A DNA stretch of 64,000 nt from positions 42,616,766-42,680,765 of the forward strand of contig CM076147.1 in the NCBI GenBank assembly GCA_038025085.1. The letters are read 5' to 3'. Below the pieces are notes generated by a model. The model saw only the letters and a program-made list of their open reading frames with translations, was not told the DNA's origin and ran no database searches. The stretch is from Tetragonia tetragonoides. Lineage: Eukaryota; Streptophyta; Magnoliopsida; Caryophyllales; Aizoaceae. The translations under genes were made by a program, and so were the position numbers. Below, one piece after another: positions 46,667-58,731 of the stretch. Positions within the stretch are counted from its first letter, which is position 1. The number at the start of each line of letters is the position of its first letter.

Positions 46667-47319
46667 TTTTTGAGGTTAATTGCGCTGTATCTTCGTTCAA
46701 CTTTTTTTTTTTGCTCGTCAGTGATCAATAACTATTCAAGGACTTGCCAGTGTCGGTTGTAACATGGATATAAATTTGAGTTTGGAAGTGCCAGCAGGAA
46801 CCTGAAGAGAGTTCCACATTGGGTTGCCATATTTGATAGCCTCATAAGTACTCTTGAACATGTCTGGTAAGACACTTTGTTGAACGACCTACAACAGCAT
46901 AATACCAAACAGGACCGTATTAGAACTTCATTCAGTCATCATCGAAACTACAGTATAAGAAAAAAATTGTAAGGAAAAACACCTCAGCTATCTCTTCATT
47001 GCTAGGCCAGATATCACTGAAGTACACGCTCTGACCATCCTTTCCTGTTCCAATTAGGCTCCTCCTTGAAATCAATATCAACCTAGAATGCAGCACATTT
47101 GAGGTCATCTTTTGTTGTTAATTCGGAGAGGCGAGGGGGATAATAGAAGGCACATAGGAACACAGGGATATCAGTTTGAACTATTACAGCCCTCTTTCTC
47201 TTATTAATGAAATGAACGGTTAATATAGCAGTGTAAATCACGCAACTCTTAACAGTTATCATTTCATTCATAACGAATATTTAACAGTACTTCAGACGTG
47301 TCAGCTCTATACAATAGAT

Positions 47320-47430
47320 GTCTGCAGCTAAACACAACAAGTCTTGATGTACACAGCCTTAACCCTTACTTCTAGCTAGTTGCCAAGCAGAGAGGCTGTT
47401 TCGATGTTTCTGCAGCTGAACATAACATCA
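47320..47430 (-). mobile_element. Decayed (TTG)n-tail SINE shared with the parent aconitase gene
   Basis: The motifs ACACAGCCTTAACCC and AGAGAGGCTGTTTCGATG lie at the same intron position as the SINE at 20895-21010. They have additional changes and a partly lost tail. It is an orthologous remnant, not a separate insertion. Confidence 0.5.
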
Positions 47431-50400
47431 CACAAGACAAGCAGCCAGTTCAGTCTATTTACCGGTGAACTCACAAATTGCACCAACACTGGCGCCCAAT
47501 ATTAGGCGAACTATGATACTAGCATAAATACACCAGAATCATTTTTTTCTGCGAAGTAGTTTCAGCCACGACATTACAAAACTTTCCTCGTCATCAAGGT
47601 AGCTCATCAGACATGAAAGGACAAAAAACTCAACTCCTGCTGGGATTGAATAAAGCTCAGACACAAGAGGGGGAATATGTCCAAAATTTTGAATGAAAGT
47701 GCCCTATCAATCTATGACACAACAAGTATCTTAAGAATCCAGGGAATGGGAACTGCAATATTCACATCGAGCCGAAAGCCACTCATATAAGACACTAGGA
47801 CTCCAAACGGAAGGGGACTCACATCATCAAAATTCTCAGCTCCAACAGCATTGCCCATTTATGCAAAAAAAAAAAAATCAGATCCCCAGAATCCTCAAAA
47901 GTATCATCCTACCTGAACTTTGACATGGATGCCCAGATCTTGAACAACCAACACCTATCCAACTCCTATATCTCTGAACCTTCCTACTGCCTCTATAAGA
48001 TCCTCAAATTCACTACCTGGTGAACATATTACAAAACCACCATTACTTTACTTCCTTCCCTGTCAATCACTTCTACCCCTCACTCATCCAAAACAGAATT
48101 TTGATGTAACCCCACAAGAACCTCAAAGTCAGCTTGATCCACAGGTTTGGAACACACTTGTCAGCAGTTTTGATAGGGGGACAGGAACAGGAGTTTCCAA
48201 ATCCCAAGTTATCATACATAGTGGGTGCAGGGTTAAAATGAGACCGAACCTTACAAAATTACAACCCTGCCGCTTACCATCACATGAACACCACCGACCA
48301 CTGACACACCCACATGACCCCACAACCCCACAAGCAACAGTCGACCAACCATACACAACTACCATAAAACTTGAGTGACCTGGATTTTTCAGCTCCTTGT
48401 ATCAAATAAATGAGAATCTTTGCTGCTTTGGCCAAACAACTGAACAAAAGGTTTTTCTACAGCTACCCGCTCCCAACCCCCACTATGTGATGTGGGAGCT
48501 GTACCATCAAAGCCCTCATAATTTGCTCCTCACATAGCGATATCCTGTGTGATCACTTGCACTTAACCACCCATTTATCCTTCTTTTACACATAACCACC
48601 TCAAAAATGTCATTCGCATCAGGATTAAGAACATTCTGAGGAGATGAATAAGGTGCAAAATTGCCACTCGCATCAGGAATCTAAATTGGTTTCTTAAACT
48701 CCAAGTACTACAAAGACCCAAACAAATGCAGCTCAAAACTGAAGGGCAAGAAATTAATGCTTTCAACACTTCATCGGATGGATTGTTTCGTTAGAAATCT
48801 CAGAACTCAAAAGTCACTAACCTCCAAACCTAGCTCACACGCTTTTTTTGCAACTAAAGCAGCACACAGCATGACACTAGGGTTTGATGTGTTTGTGCAG
48901 CTTGTAATTGCTGCTATGACAACGCTACCATGCTTTAACTCAGCAGGCTGGCCATGAAAAGAAATTTTCGCCACTTTCTCCTGCTCTTCCTTTGGAACAG
49001 CAAAACCCTGCAACAACTATCATACTGTCAACACACATGCAGAAGGCAATAGGAACTGGAAAAGAAACCGGATACACAGTCTAAAAAGATACAGTTGTTT
49101 AGGGTGAGTGAAGTGTCCTGCAAGAAAAACTAAGAAAACAATCTAAAGGACAAAAATGGATCTGCCGCTTTCACCTTAAAACCAACTTTGTTATTAAGAC
49201 AAGCATGCAAGTCCCCCTTCATCTCTCTCAGTGTGACACGGTCATTTGGCCTGTCAAAGAAAGTTAAAATTGGGCTCAATCATAAGTCACAATAATGATG
49301 TATCACCACAGACAAAGGCATAACGTATGCTGATTTGCAATTTGACAAGTATACTGTTTTGGTCCTGATATGCAAGGTTCCACATCTCCTAGGTCCAACT
49401 CCATATAAGATGAGTACACTCTTTCTCGTTGAGGCTGGATCACAAGTATTCACTTTCTCACATTAGACCACATAGTGCCAAAAACCAACAGGTTAAGATA
49501 TGAACAACGAAATGATATTTACCTCATTGTAGTCGACAAACATTTTGTTTGCACACAAGTATGCCTCAACCATAGACACCTGTAATTTAATGAACACAAT
49601 GCAGCATCTCAGTATCAACAGAGGACAACCACTTTGATTAGCAAAAAAGAGAGAGCTCACAGTATCATCACTTCTTCCTGTCAATCTCAGATACTCCAAA
49701 GTAACATGATCAACAGGGAAGAACCCCACGGTTGCCTCATATTCTGGAGACATGTTTGCGATGGTAGCCCTGTCAGCAAGTGACAACTGACCCAAACCGT
49801 GACCTGTACCCATAAACAACGCATGAACTTCCTTGCATAATGATATTACTGAAAATATGTAAGAATCCACAAACAATTATTAGTAAACTTACCATGGAAC
49901 TCGAACAAGTTTGCATACCACACCATGCTTTCTCAACATTTGTGTCACTGTCAATACCAAGTCAGTGGCTGTGACACCATCGTGCAATTTCCCACCCAAC
50001 TTGAATCAGACAACACCAGGTAAAACCATGCTCATGGGCTGCGAAGTTAAACCCAAAAGATGTATATGATAAACTATTTGGCTCCTGTTTGACATCAATC
50101 CTAAGGCTAGAATCAGAATGCAGATTGAGATGGAGGAAACGAGATAACCCCCTGATACATCAGGTGACCCTGATATAGATAAACTATTCATATCAGTTTA
50201 AGGTGAACATGGGACCCGGCAACATTTTATAAAATATTTTTTATAGAGTATCTTCACCTGATAGGGGGGGGGGGACTACAACGTCTCCATCATTCAACAA
50301 CAAGACAAGAATTACTGACAGAGCCAGAGTACATCAACGAGAATAAAACTCTGAAAATTGAATTGGTTGATAGGAGAAGGCGCATGAGATAAGAAAGTTT

Positions 50401-50579
50401 TACAAGAATGCAGGCCATGGAGCACATGACATCCCACAGAACATGAAGCATGGTCTTCCGCATTTATGACAGGTAATTGCATGAAGCTCATATGAAATAT
50501 GAAATATTCCAAAAGGAACTAGACAACTCAGTAATAAGCACCCAAGCAACTGGGATAGGAATTCAATGAGAAACTCAAG

Positions 50580-53500
50580 ATTGTTATGTTATCAGCTTGT
50601 TTCTTCCAGAAATGTACTATAATGTATTGGGGTTTTCCCCCTACCAGCAATTCTTTTAAGTCAGTGTTTACTTCAAAAAAGTATTTTTATGAATAAAGTC
50701 GCTTTTTGGAATGTGAGGGGTGTTGGAAAAAGAGATCTAGGAGAGGAGATCAAACTGTTTAGCAAAATTCACCATATTAGCCTGTTTGCCTTGGCTGAAA
50801 CTAAAGTCCAATTTGATCCTAACCCTCATATTATATCTCAATTTGGTTTTAGTGATTTCACCTTTGTCCCCTGTGTGGGATATTCAGGTGGTTTATGGAT
50901 TTTATGGCAGCATAATGTTATTAGTATCAGTGTTCTACATAAAGATAATCGGTTTGTAAGTATTCTTATCAAAAATTTTGCTGTGCTCATGATTGTGTTA
51001 TAATTTTTACTTATGCCCCTGCGCAAGACAATTGTAAAGATCAATTTTGGGAAGACTTGCTTAAGTATGCAATAAGTCTTCTTGTTCCTTTTTTAATTAT
51101 GGGTGATTTAAATGAAATTTGCAATGCTTCCGAAAAGCATGGAGGTGTTGTCCCTTCTCAAAGTAAATTTGATAGACTGTTATCTTTTAAGTACAATGCT
51201 AATATGCTTGATGTGCCATTCTCTGGAAGCCCATTTACTTGGAGGAAAAAAACCAGTGGAATTAATAATGTATGGGAACGCCTTGACAGGGTGCTTGTCT
51301 CTCCTTGTTGGCTTAATTTATTTCCTTCTGCAAAGATTATTCATTTAGATTTCAGTTCATCTGATCACTGTCCGATTGTGTTAGACACTTTTATTAAAGC
51401 ACCTTTCTCTCCCCCTCCCTTCCGTTTTGAGAGTTCTTGGATAAATCATAAAGATTATGAACGTATGGTTCGTAAGGCTTGGAGCTCGAGATGTAGTGGT
51501 TCTTGTTTATTTCAAGTTATTAACAAATGTAAAGTTCTCAAAGCTAGTTCTAAAATTTGGGCTAAATCTAAATTTGGAAATATTACCAGACAATTAAAAG
51601 AAGTTAAGGAAAGTCTCATTGCTATCCACAATGATTTGATCATAGCTCCTACTGATGCTACTCTTATTCAAAGACAAAAAAGATTAGTTACTAAAAAAGC
51701 AAGTTTGATTAACTTTAATAAAACCTTTTGGTTTCAAAGATCTAGAGCACGTAATCTCTTATTAGGAGATAGAAATACTTCTTATTTTCAAACAAAGGCT
51801 ACTATCAGAAGAAATCGGAAAAAGATTACAAATTTTTTAAGCGGTGATGGTATTCATTATACGGAAGCAGATAGCATTACTAAGGAAATAACAAAAGAAT
51901 TTAAACAAAGATTCGTTCGTGACAATGGTTGCTTCGTCAATATCAACGATGATCTTAAAGACATTTTGCCAGAAGTTAGTGTAGAAGATAATTTTTTTTA
52001 AACTAAAGATGTTAATGATGAGGAAATAAAAGAAGCAGTTTTTTCTTTAGCTCCTAATAAATCGCTCGGTCCGGATGGTTTTCCAGCAAATTCTTTTCAG
52101 ACTTACTGGCACATTGTAGGCCCGTCAGTGTGTCGGGCAGTTAAAGCGTTTTTCCATTCAGGGAAATTATTGAAAGAAGTTAATCAAACTTTTCTCGCTT
52201 TAATTCCTAAAATTGAGAATCCTTCCTCAGCAAACCACTTTAGACCTATTAGTCTTTGTTCAACGTTATATAAGATTATTTCGAAAGTTTTAACTTCGAG
52301 GCTTAAGGAAGTCATTGTTAAGCTTATTCATCCACTCCAAGGTGCGTTTGTAGCGGATAAATGTATTCAGGATAATATTTTGCTAGCACATGAGGTTTTT
52401 CCCTCGTTTAGATCTAAACGAGGTAAGGGGGTTGGTTGGCCATTAAGCTGGATATGGAGAAAGCATATGATCGTTTAGATTGGAATTTTATTTATCAAGT
52501 TTTTCGAAAATTTGGGTTTGATGAGAAATGGATAATGTGGATTAAAGAATGTATCTCGACTGTTTCTTTCTCAGCCCTAGTGAATAATTCACCTGGTCCA
52601 ACTTTCTCAGCATCTAGGGGAATCCGTCAGGGTGATCCTCTTTCTCCATACATTTTTATTCTTTGTGCAGAAGTCCTTGCTAGGCGCCTTCAGCGTGAAA
52701 GCGATGATTCTTCTAAAAGTTTTGGGATTAAGATTTGCAGAGGTGCAGAGAAACTTCCTTTTCTCACCTTTGCTGATGATACTATGATCTTTGCCGAAGC
52801 ATCTAATCAAAGTTGCCACACAATTAAGAAAATTTTAGATGACTATTGTCGTATGTCAGGTCAAAAAATCAACTTGCAAAAGTCTGCTTTACAGTGTACG
52901 TCTAATATTGGTAGAAATAATATAGAAGCTTTTAAAGGCATTCTAGAGATGAGTCACTCAGTATGTTTAGACAAATATTTAGGTTGTCCTATAATAAGTG
53001 ATAGAGTGAAGACGAGCACATTTAGTGATGTTATTGATCGTACTACAAGTCATCTGTCAAAGTGGAAAGCAAATTCTCTTTCCCACGCAGGTAGAGCTAC
53101 TCTTATCCAAGCAAATTTGGCAGCAACACCCATTTATACTATGCAAAGTTTTACTCTACCCCCAGCTACTCTTTCTAAGTTAGATCAAATTAATCGTAAT
53201 TTTCTTTGGAATAAATCCCCCGACAGTAAATCACCTAATCTTATAGGTTGGGACAAAGTTTGCAAACCAAAGAACTTAGGAGGCTTAGGTCTCTGTAAAG
53301 CAGATGCGGTTAACAAAGCAATGCAAATGAAGCTACTTTGGAAGATTATATCAGACCCTTCTAATAAATGGGTTAAACTAGTTTCTCATAAGTATCTTCG
53401 AGGTCAAAACATTTTTCAGTATTCTAATAGCCCTAAAATGTCTTGGCAATGGAGAAATCTTCTTCAAGTACGTTCTACTTTTAAGAAAGGATTGAGATGG

Positions 53501-54903
53501 CAGGTTGGTGATGGTCAGAATATTAGTTTTTGGAAAGATAATTGGGTTTGTCAATTTCCACTTTTAGAAAAATTCTATCTAATGGATTCAAATGTCCCTC
53601 TTTATGATCTTGATATCCCTGTAAGTATGTTCATTAAAGATGGAGTGAGTTGGGATGTTGACCTTCTTGCTAAGATTGTTCCACCAGAAATTATTTCTTG
53701 TATTAAGGGAATTCATATTCCTTTTAATGAGGTTCCTGATAAATTTTATTGGGGTCTTGCTAGTAATGGAGTTTTTTCGGCTAAATCAGCTACTTCGTTA
53801 GCTCAAGGTATCCAAGATGGTTATAAAAAGAAATGTGATTTTAGTTGGATTTGGGACCTTAAACTCCCAAATAAAGTAAAGTGTTTTGTTTGGAAACTGT
53901 GTTTAGATGGTCTTCCAACTAAACATCGTCTCCAACAAAGTAAAGTATTTGTTCCCCAAGAATGTGTTTGTTGTAATTACCATTGTGAAGATAAATATCA
54001 TCTCTTCTTCGATTGTCCTCACTTTTACCAAATGTGGGATGAAGTTCAGACTATTTTCTCTAAGAAGATTAACATTTTAGTTCCTCATGACTTATCATTT
54101 GTTGAAAGTTTAAATTTTTATAATAAGAATTTAGATGAATGGGATTTTATCCTCCTTATTTTATCTTGGTGGATATTCTGGTTTGCGAGAAATAAAATCG
54201 AGTTTGACAATCTCCAGACAAATCCTCTACAGATGGCAAATTCGGTTAGGTATAGTTTTGTTGAGTGGAAAGCCCTTGCTGCTGCAAAAGTAGACTTTGA
54301 TATTTCTGGAGTCTTTAAAAAAAGAAAAATTAAAAGAACCCTGGAAGAAAATATTAATTGGTTTCCCCCAAGAGGAGACTATTTTAAGCTTAATTTTGAT
54401 GGTTCTAAAAAGAATAATGCCTTAGCCTCAACGGGCTTTTGCATACGTAATGAGAAAGGAGAGGTCATCACAATGGGTGCAAAACAGTGTAATGAATGTT
54501 CCATCCTTCTAGCTGAAGCCATTGGACTTAGAGAAGCGGTAAGGGCTGCTAGAAATCTAGGTCTTCAGAATATTACAATCGAAGGGGATAAGCTAACGGT
54601 TATTAAGGCTCTTAGGGGTGAGTGGCTTATTCCTTGGGAAATAGAAAATATTTTAATAGATACCAAGAAGGATTTATTTTTTTTCAATAAAGTGGAAGTT
54701 CTCCATTGCTTCCGCAAAGCAAATTCGGTAGCTGATTATTTAGCTAATATTGGTTATAACCATCTCACGCTCACTTATTGGTCTTCGTCTTTTGACTCAA
54801 CCCTTAACAATTTATTGATAAGGGACTCGGTAGGATAATCCTTTTGGGGTTATCCTGGCTTTCTTGCCTTTTCAAAAAAAAAAAATAATAATAATAATAA
54901 ATA
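50580..54903 (+). mobile_element. L1-type LINE, 5'-truncated, with target-site duplication
   Basis: The 4.3 kb insertion is flanked by identical 15-bp repeats AATGAGAAACTCAAG (50565-50579 and 54904-54918). It ends in an A-rich tail of the A11(TAA)n type. Only about 110 bp precede ORF2, so ORF1 is missing. The element is antisense to the aconitase pseudogene and lies in its intron 6. Exact flanking repeats indicate target-primed reverse transcription. Confidence 0.95.
50689..54838 (+). pseudogene. LINE ORF2 (endonuclease, reverse transcriptase, RNase H), interrupted
   Basis: The domain order is: apurinic-type endonuclease (starts VAFWNVRGVG; later MGDLNE and SSDHCPIV, 50689-51390); reverse transcriptase (LGPDGFPANSF near 52070, RPISLCSTLYKI, KLDMEKAYDRLDW near 52445, SRGIRQGDPLSPY, FADD near 52768); a zf-RVT Cys/His region (CVCCNYHCEDKYHLFFDCPH near 53970); and an RNase H domain (LNFDGSKKNN near 54390, AEAIGLREAV, EGDKL). 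Three lesions break it: a frameshift near 50990, an in-frame TAA at 51999-52001 and a frameshift near 52435. From 52436 to 54838 the frame is open for 800 residues. RNase H at the C-terminus is a feature of many plant L1 LINEs. The element is inactive as read, but only lightly decayed. Confidence 0.93.
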
Positions 54904-57210
54904 AATGAGAAACTCAAGCATGCAAAATCTATCCATGCGTGTATGGATTTTCATTTTCCAAAAGCTAAATATCAACTTACACCTATTTTCAATTGACTTA
55001 ACAAACCCTCTACCATCGAAGTATGTTATGGTGATGGAAATGAAGAAACACAAGTTACGAACACCAACCTCACCAAGCATAGCAGCCTCAGCTTCAATCC
55101 TCCAACTCCCTAACCAGCAACTCCTAGCCCATTAATCATAGTTGTATGGGAATCAGTACCAACAACACTGTCGGGATACAGAAGCCCATCAGTGTTAAAA
55201 GACTGCAGGTCCAAGATACTCCAAATTAACCTGCCATTTCATCAAAAGGAACAAGTTGAATAAACAAGTAGCATTCTAGATTGTCAGGCATTGTGCAAGG
55301 AGTTCAGAAATAGACAGAACAGAACAAAATATAAAAACTTTAACAAACGAGTTTAAGTTGTCGACTTGTGGTGACAGGATATATGATGCTGCAGCAGATA
55401 TTATTAAATCATTTAACAGCAATTTAACATAATTTAGCATCGGGCTTACATTCGTAACAGAAGCATAATAATACAGAACCAAGAAGAATCAGTGGTGATG
55501 CAGGATTCTCCTACCTGGTGAACAATACCAGAATCTGATGGAACAACGAGGATATTACAGAAAGCAGTTGGTCCCCACTTAAGGAAAATAAATCTCTCTT
55601 TGTTCCTCTGAAACTCGAGTTCCATATTTCATTGAACTGCATTTTCCAATCTAGCTACGTCAACTTGAACTGAGTGATCAATGACAAAATCTACAGGACC
55701 CTACATACAGCATGAAATTTCAGATACATACACATGATACACTTGTGCATGCGTAAAATATATACTTCCATCATAAAAACATTTTTCCAAGGCAATAGCT
55801 TCATTTAGTAAAAAACCAAATGTGCCTCAGGATTGGGAAATCAGCAATAACTGTTGTTTTACACTTAGCTTGGTAAATTACATTGAAGGCAAATCTATTT
55901 AATCCAGGGCTACAGCTCTTGAGCCATGATTTTCACCAATAGAGATTAGAAAGGTCAGACAAACAAAGAAAAAGAGAAGATAACAAACCAATGGGTTGAT
56001 TTTGTTGGGATCACCGCCAAGATAGTTCATAGAATCCCTCATTGCAGCCAAATCATCCACAACTGGCACTCCAGTAAAATCCTGGAGATAACAAATGAAG
56101 CTTCAGATATCAGTTTGCGAATGACCCAACTCTGCAACTTTGAAACCTCAAAAGAATCCGGATTAGAGTAAGGCAACTTCTCTGAGGTGTTGAGAGCAGT
56201 CAACCAAATGATTAATAACGAAAACCACAAATTAAAGGCTAAAACGTAACAATCAATTGTATGTCCAACAATGCTTTACTAATATAACGTACCATTCTAT
56301 GATCGTTCAGAGCTGGTAGACTTTAGAACTTTCCGAACTCACCGCCTCCAGGCTTGAGAAGACTGGTGAAGATTTGCTTGAAAGGATGATCAGCAGCTGA
56401 GAATTGTTAATCAAGCCACAAAATAACAACAATTAGATAACCATCATGACATTTTTATTTCATTTTTTGATAATTTAACCATCATGACATTTATTTTCAA
56501 AAAGAGCCACCTAATAAGAAGAGAGAGGGTCATCACTACAGTAGATAAGCCTAAAACTGGCATTCAAAGAAACTGACGCCATATTTAATGGCTGCTTATG
56601 TGCATAACAAAATGGTAAACAATACTGTACACATTGACATTAGGCATAATTGACTTTATTCTTCATTTAATTAATCGTCCAAATTCATATTCATGTCTAA
56701 AACAAACAAGGCCATTCAAGTAAATTTCGCATAATTCGACAAAATCACATACTTTCTTTGCACTCCTTAAATAAAACCTATAAGATGTATTTTTACGGAA
56801 AGTCGAATAAACAAACATCAACCAACAGTCAACCGAAGTCATCAACAGTCAAAATCAACCACATAGTGAGAATAAATCAACTCAATCACTTATGAAATCA
56901 TACACGACCGACCGACCTAACACGAATCGAATCATTTTTACTTCCAATTCCGATACTTTGAATCAATTCAAACCCAAAAAAGAGATAAATTAGATTAATT
57001 AATTAAAACTTACCCATAGTAGCGATACAGCGTTGGATAACAGGATCAACAATTTGGGTTGAGTACTGAGAAGTGTTGATTTGCGATGGAGAGAAAACCC
57101 TAGATATTGATGATGAAGAGAGAGAGAAGATATTGATATTGGTGTCGTCGTGCTGCTCTTAGTAATGGGGAGGTTGAAGAAGAAGATGAGAGAGAGAGAG
57201 AGAGAGATGG

Positions 57211-57675
57211 GAAATGAAGACACAAGAGTGAAGAGCATAATTGTTTTTTGAGAAAAGAAGAGCATAATTGAGATTTATGTATTTATAGGTTTGGGAATAA
57301 TGACGGTGAAGGAGGGTGATTTAACGCTTGCTGGATATTAACGAGTTCATTACTGTCACCAGTTGGAAAAACGCGTCTAAGTCAAAGAAGGAAGGAAAAA
57401 CGCGTTTAAGTCAATCGTTACAAAACAAACGCGTTTAAGTCAATCGTAACAAAAACAAACGCGTTTACAGTCATATTAAAACAAGAAAAACACGTTTAGA
57501 GTACAAAACCGCGTTCAGTTGGATATGCGGAAATGAAAACGCGCAAAGCGACGCCGTTTATCAGCCTATTTATTTTCAATTTTCCATCCATTTTTCACAA
57601 ATAAGGAATCATCATTCATCATCCATCATCCATCATTCATCATCCATCATCCATCATCCATCATCCATCATCCAT
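57211..57675. other. Extra block inside exon 1 of the aconitase pseudogene
   Basis: The parent gene has no counterpart to this sequence. On the left, homology stops in GA-rich DNA (57186-57210). On the right, it resumes at TTGCCCCTACAATG, equivalent to the parent's start-codon region. The block holds the ACGCGT cluster and a CATCCAT microsatellite. No transposon ends were recognised. Confidence 0.6.
57370..57545. repeat. Cluster of ACGCGT-containing repeats
   Basis: AAACGCGT or a close relative recurs about six times. Two units read ACGCGTTTAAGTCAATCGT (near 57400 and 57431), about 31-33 bp apart, and flanking units are diverged. ACGCGT is also the core of the CGCG/MCB-type transcription factor sites, but a regulatory role is only a possibility. 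Confidence 0.7.
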
Positions 57676-57680
57676 CATTG
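57608..57680. repeat. (CATCCAT)n microsatellite
   Basis: About ten degenerate 7-bp units CATCCAT/CATTCAT run in tandem at the right edge of the extra block. Confidence 0.9.
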
Positions 57681-57850
57681 CCCCTACAATGTTTTTAAAG
57701 AGAGAGAGAGAGAGAGAGGGAGAGCTGGGTCTGATTGTTTTGTTTGGTTGGTTGGTTGATTTAAATTCAAGAGCTTCAATTGAATGTTTTCTTGATATTA
57801 ATGGCAGCGAGCGACTACTACGACTGGGAAAATGTGAAAAATGAGGGTAC

Positions 57851-58731
57851 TGGTATACTGGTAAGGTATAATTCCTATTCCTCTTTATTGAAAAGACTGA
57901 ATTGATGAACTGCGATGAATTAAATCAAATCTAATGAAAACACAACAAAATGGCCACAGCAACCAATAATCGATGGAGCAAACTTTCTAACCATATTTGT
58001 ATCTTTCAGAAAGCATAAATCAGATGATGAACTTTAAAACAAAGAAACAAACACGAACACAGGGTTCATCATTTATGAAATCACCGATGTGAATGTTAGC
58101 TCATGTCTAACCCCTGTCCAGTCTGTGCTAGGGGTTTGATAAATTTGCATTCTGCAAGGGGAAGCAACAACAGTCGATAGCAAGGTTCTCTTGTATATCA
58201 AGCATAAGGAATAACACGATATAGGCTATCGAAATTCATCAGTATAATATATAGTTTTCAGGACATATACCAAACTCAGGGCAATGGAAATGGAAATGGA
58301 AATGGAAATGGAAATTCATTGATGGTGATACTAAACAGCATATCCGAATGACAACTCAAAACAACTTCCCACAATGATCTGCAACTCTGTTTGATGATTC
58401 TAGATATCTTCGGAAGATTTGCGTCAATGAAACATCCATATTTTGCACATGAGCACACCAACAGTTACAATGAAGGAGTACTCCAAAGGAACAACTAACT
58501 TAAGAGTATAGCAGGTCAAAGGACACGAAGTATGAAAACAAAAAATTTTGCTGACATTGGTTTAACAATTATCTTTATTAGGCAAGGTTAGGTTACAAAA
58601 TCATGTTGGAGCTATCCTCCAAATACAACTGCTAAATCAAGTCAGATAAACTGGTGTGCACTATCCAATCAACAGCACTAAGAAACTTGATGCAAGTATA
58701 AATTTCCATACATGGTGAAGCACAGGGAAAA
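57851..58731. other. Intergenic DNA and 3' UTR of the gamma-subunit gene
   Basis: I see no gene here. A (GGAAAT)n microsatellite of about five units lies at 58283-58314. The last few hundred bases are probably the 3' UTR of the minus-strand ATP synthase gene. Confidence 0.6.
58283..58314. repeat. (GGAAAT)n microsatellite
   Basis: Five hexanucleotide units of ATGGAA are uninterrupted. Confidence 0.9.

Larger units (their letters stand above)
46758..57850 (-). pseudogene. Second aconitase copy, broken
   Basis: The copy follows the intact gene from part of exon 17 (46758-about 46890) through the promoter, introns included. Exon equivalents are: 16 near 46982-47084, with one extra base in the middle; 12 near 48823-49009; 11 near 49175-49252; 10 near 49353-49432; 9 near 49523-49579; 8 near 49659-49803; 7 near 49893-50037; 6 near 55070-55230; 5 near 55515-55702; 4 near 55988-56081; a shortened 3 near 56150-56180; 2 near 56293-56400; and a reduced 1 near 57015-57180. 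Exons 13-15 are deleted and 18-20 absent. Exon 7 has a stop (50006-50008) and a frame-changing base; exon 6 is shifted. The start codon site is altered and lies about 0.46 kb beyond the exon 1 remnant. A LINE sits in intron 6. The copy cannot make aconitase. Confidence 0.93.

Noticed and set aside
46758..57850. Second functional aconitase gene
   Set aside because: Missing exons, a nonsense codon in exon 7, frameshifts and loss of the start codon rule it out, even though several exons remain intact.
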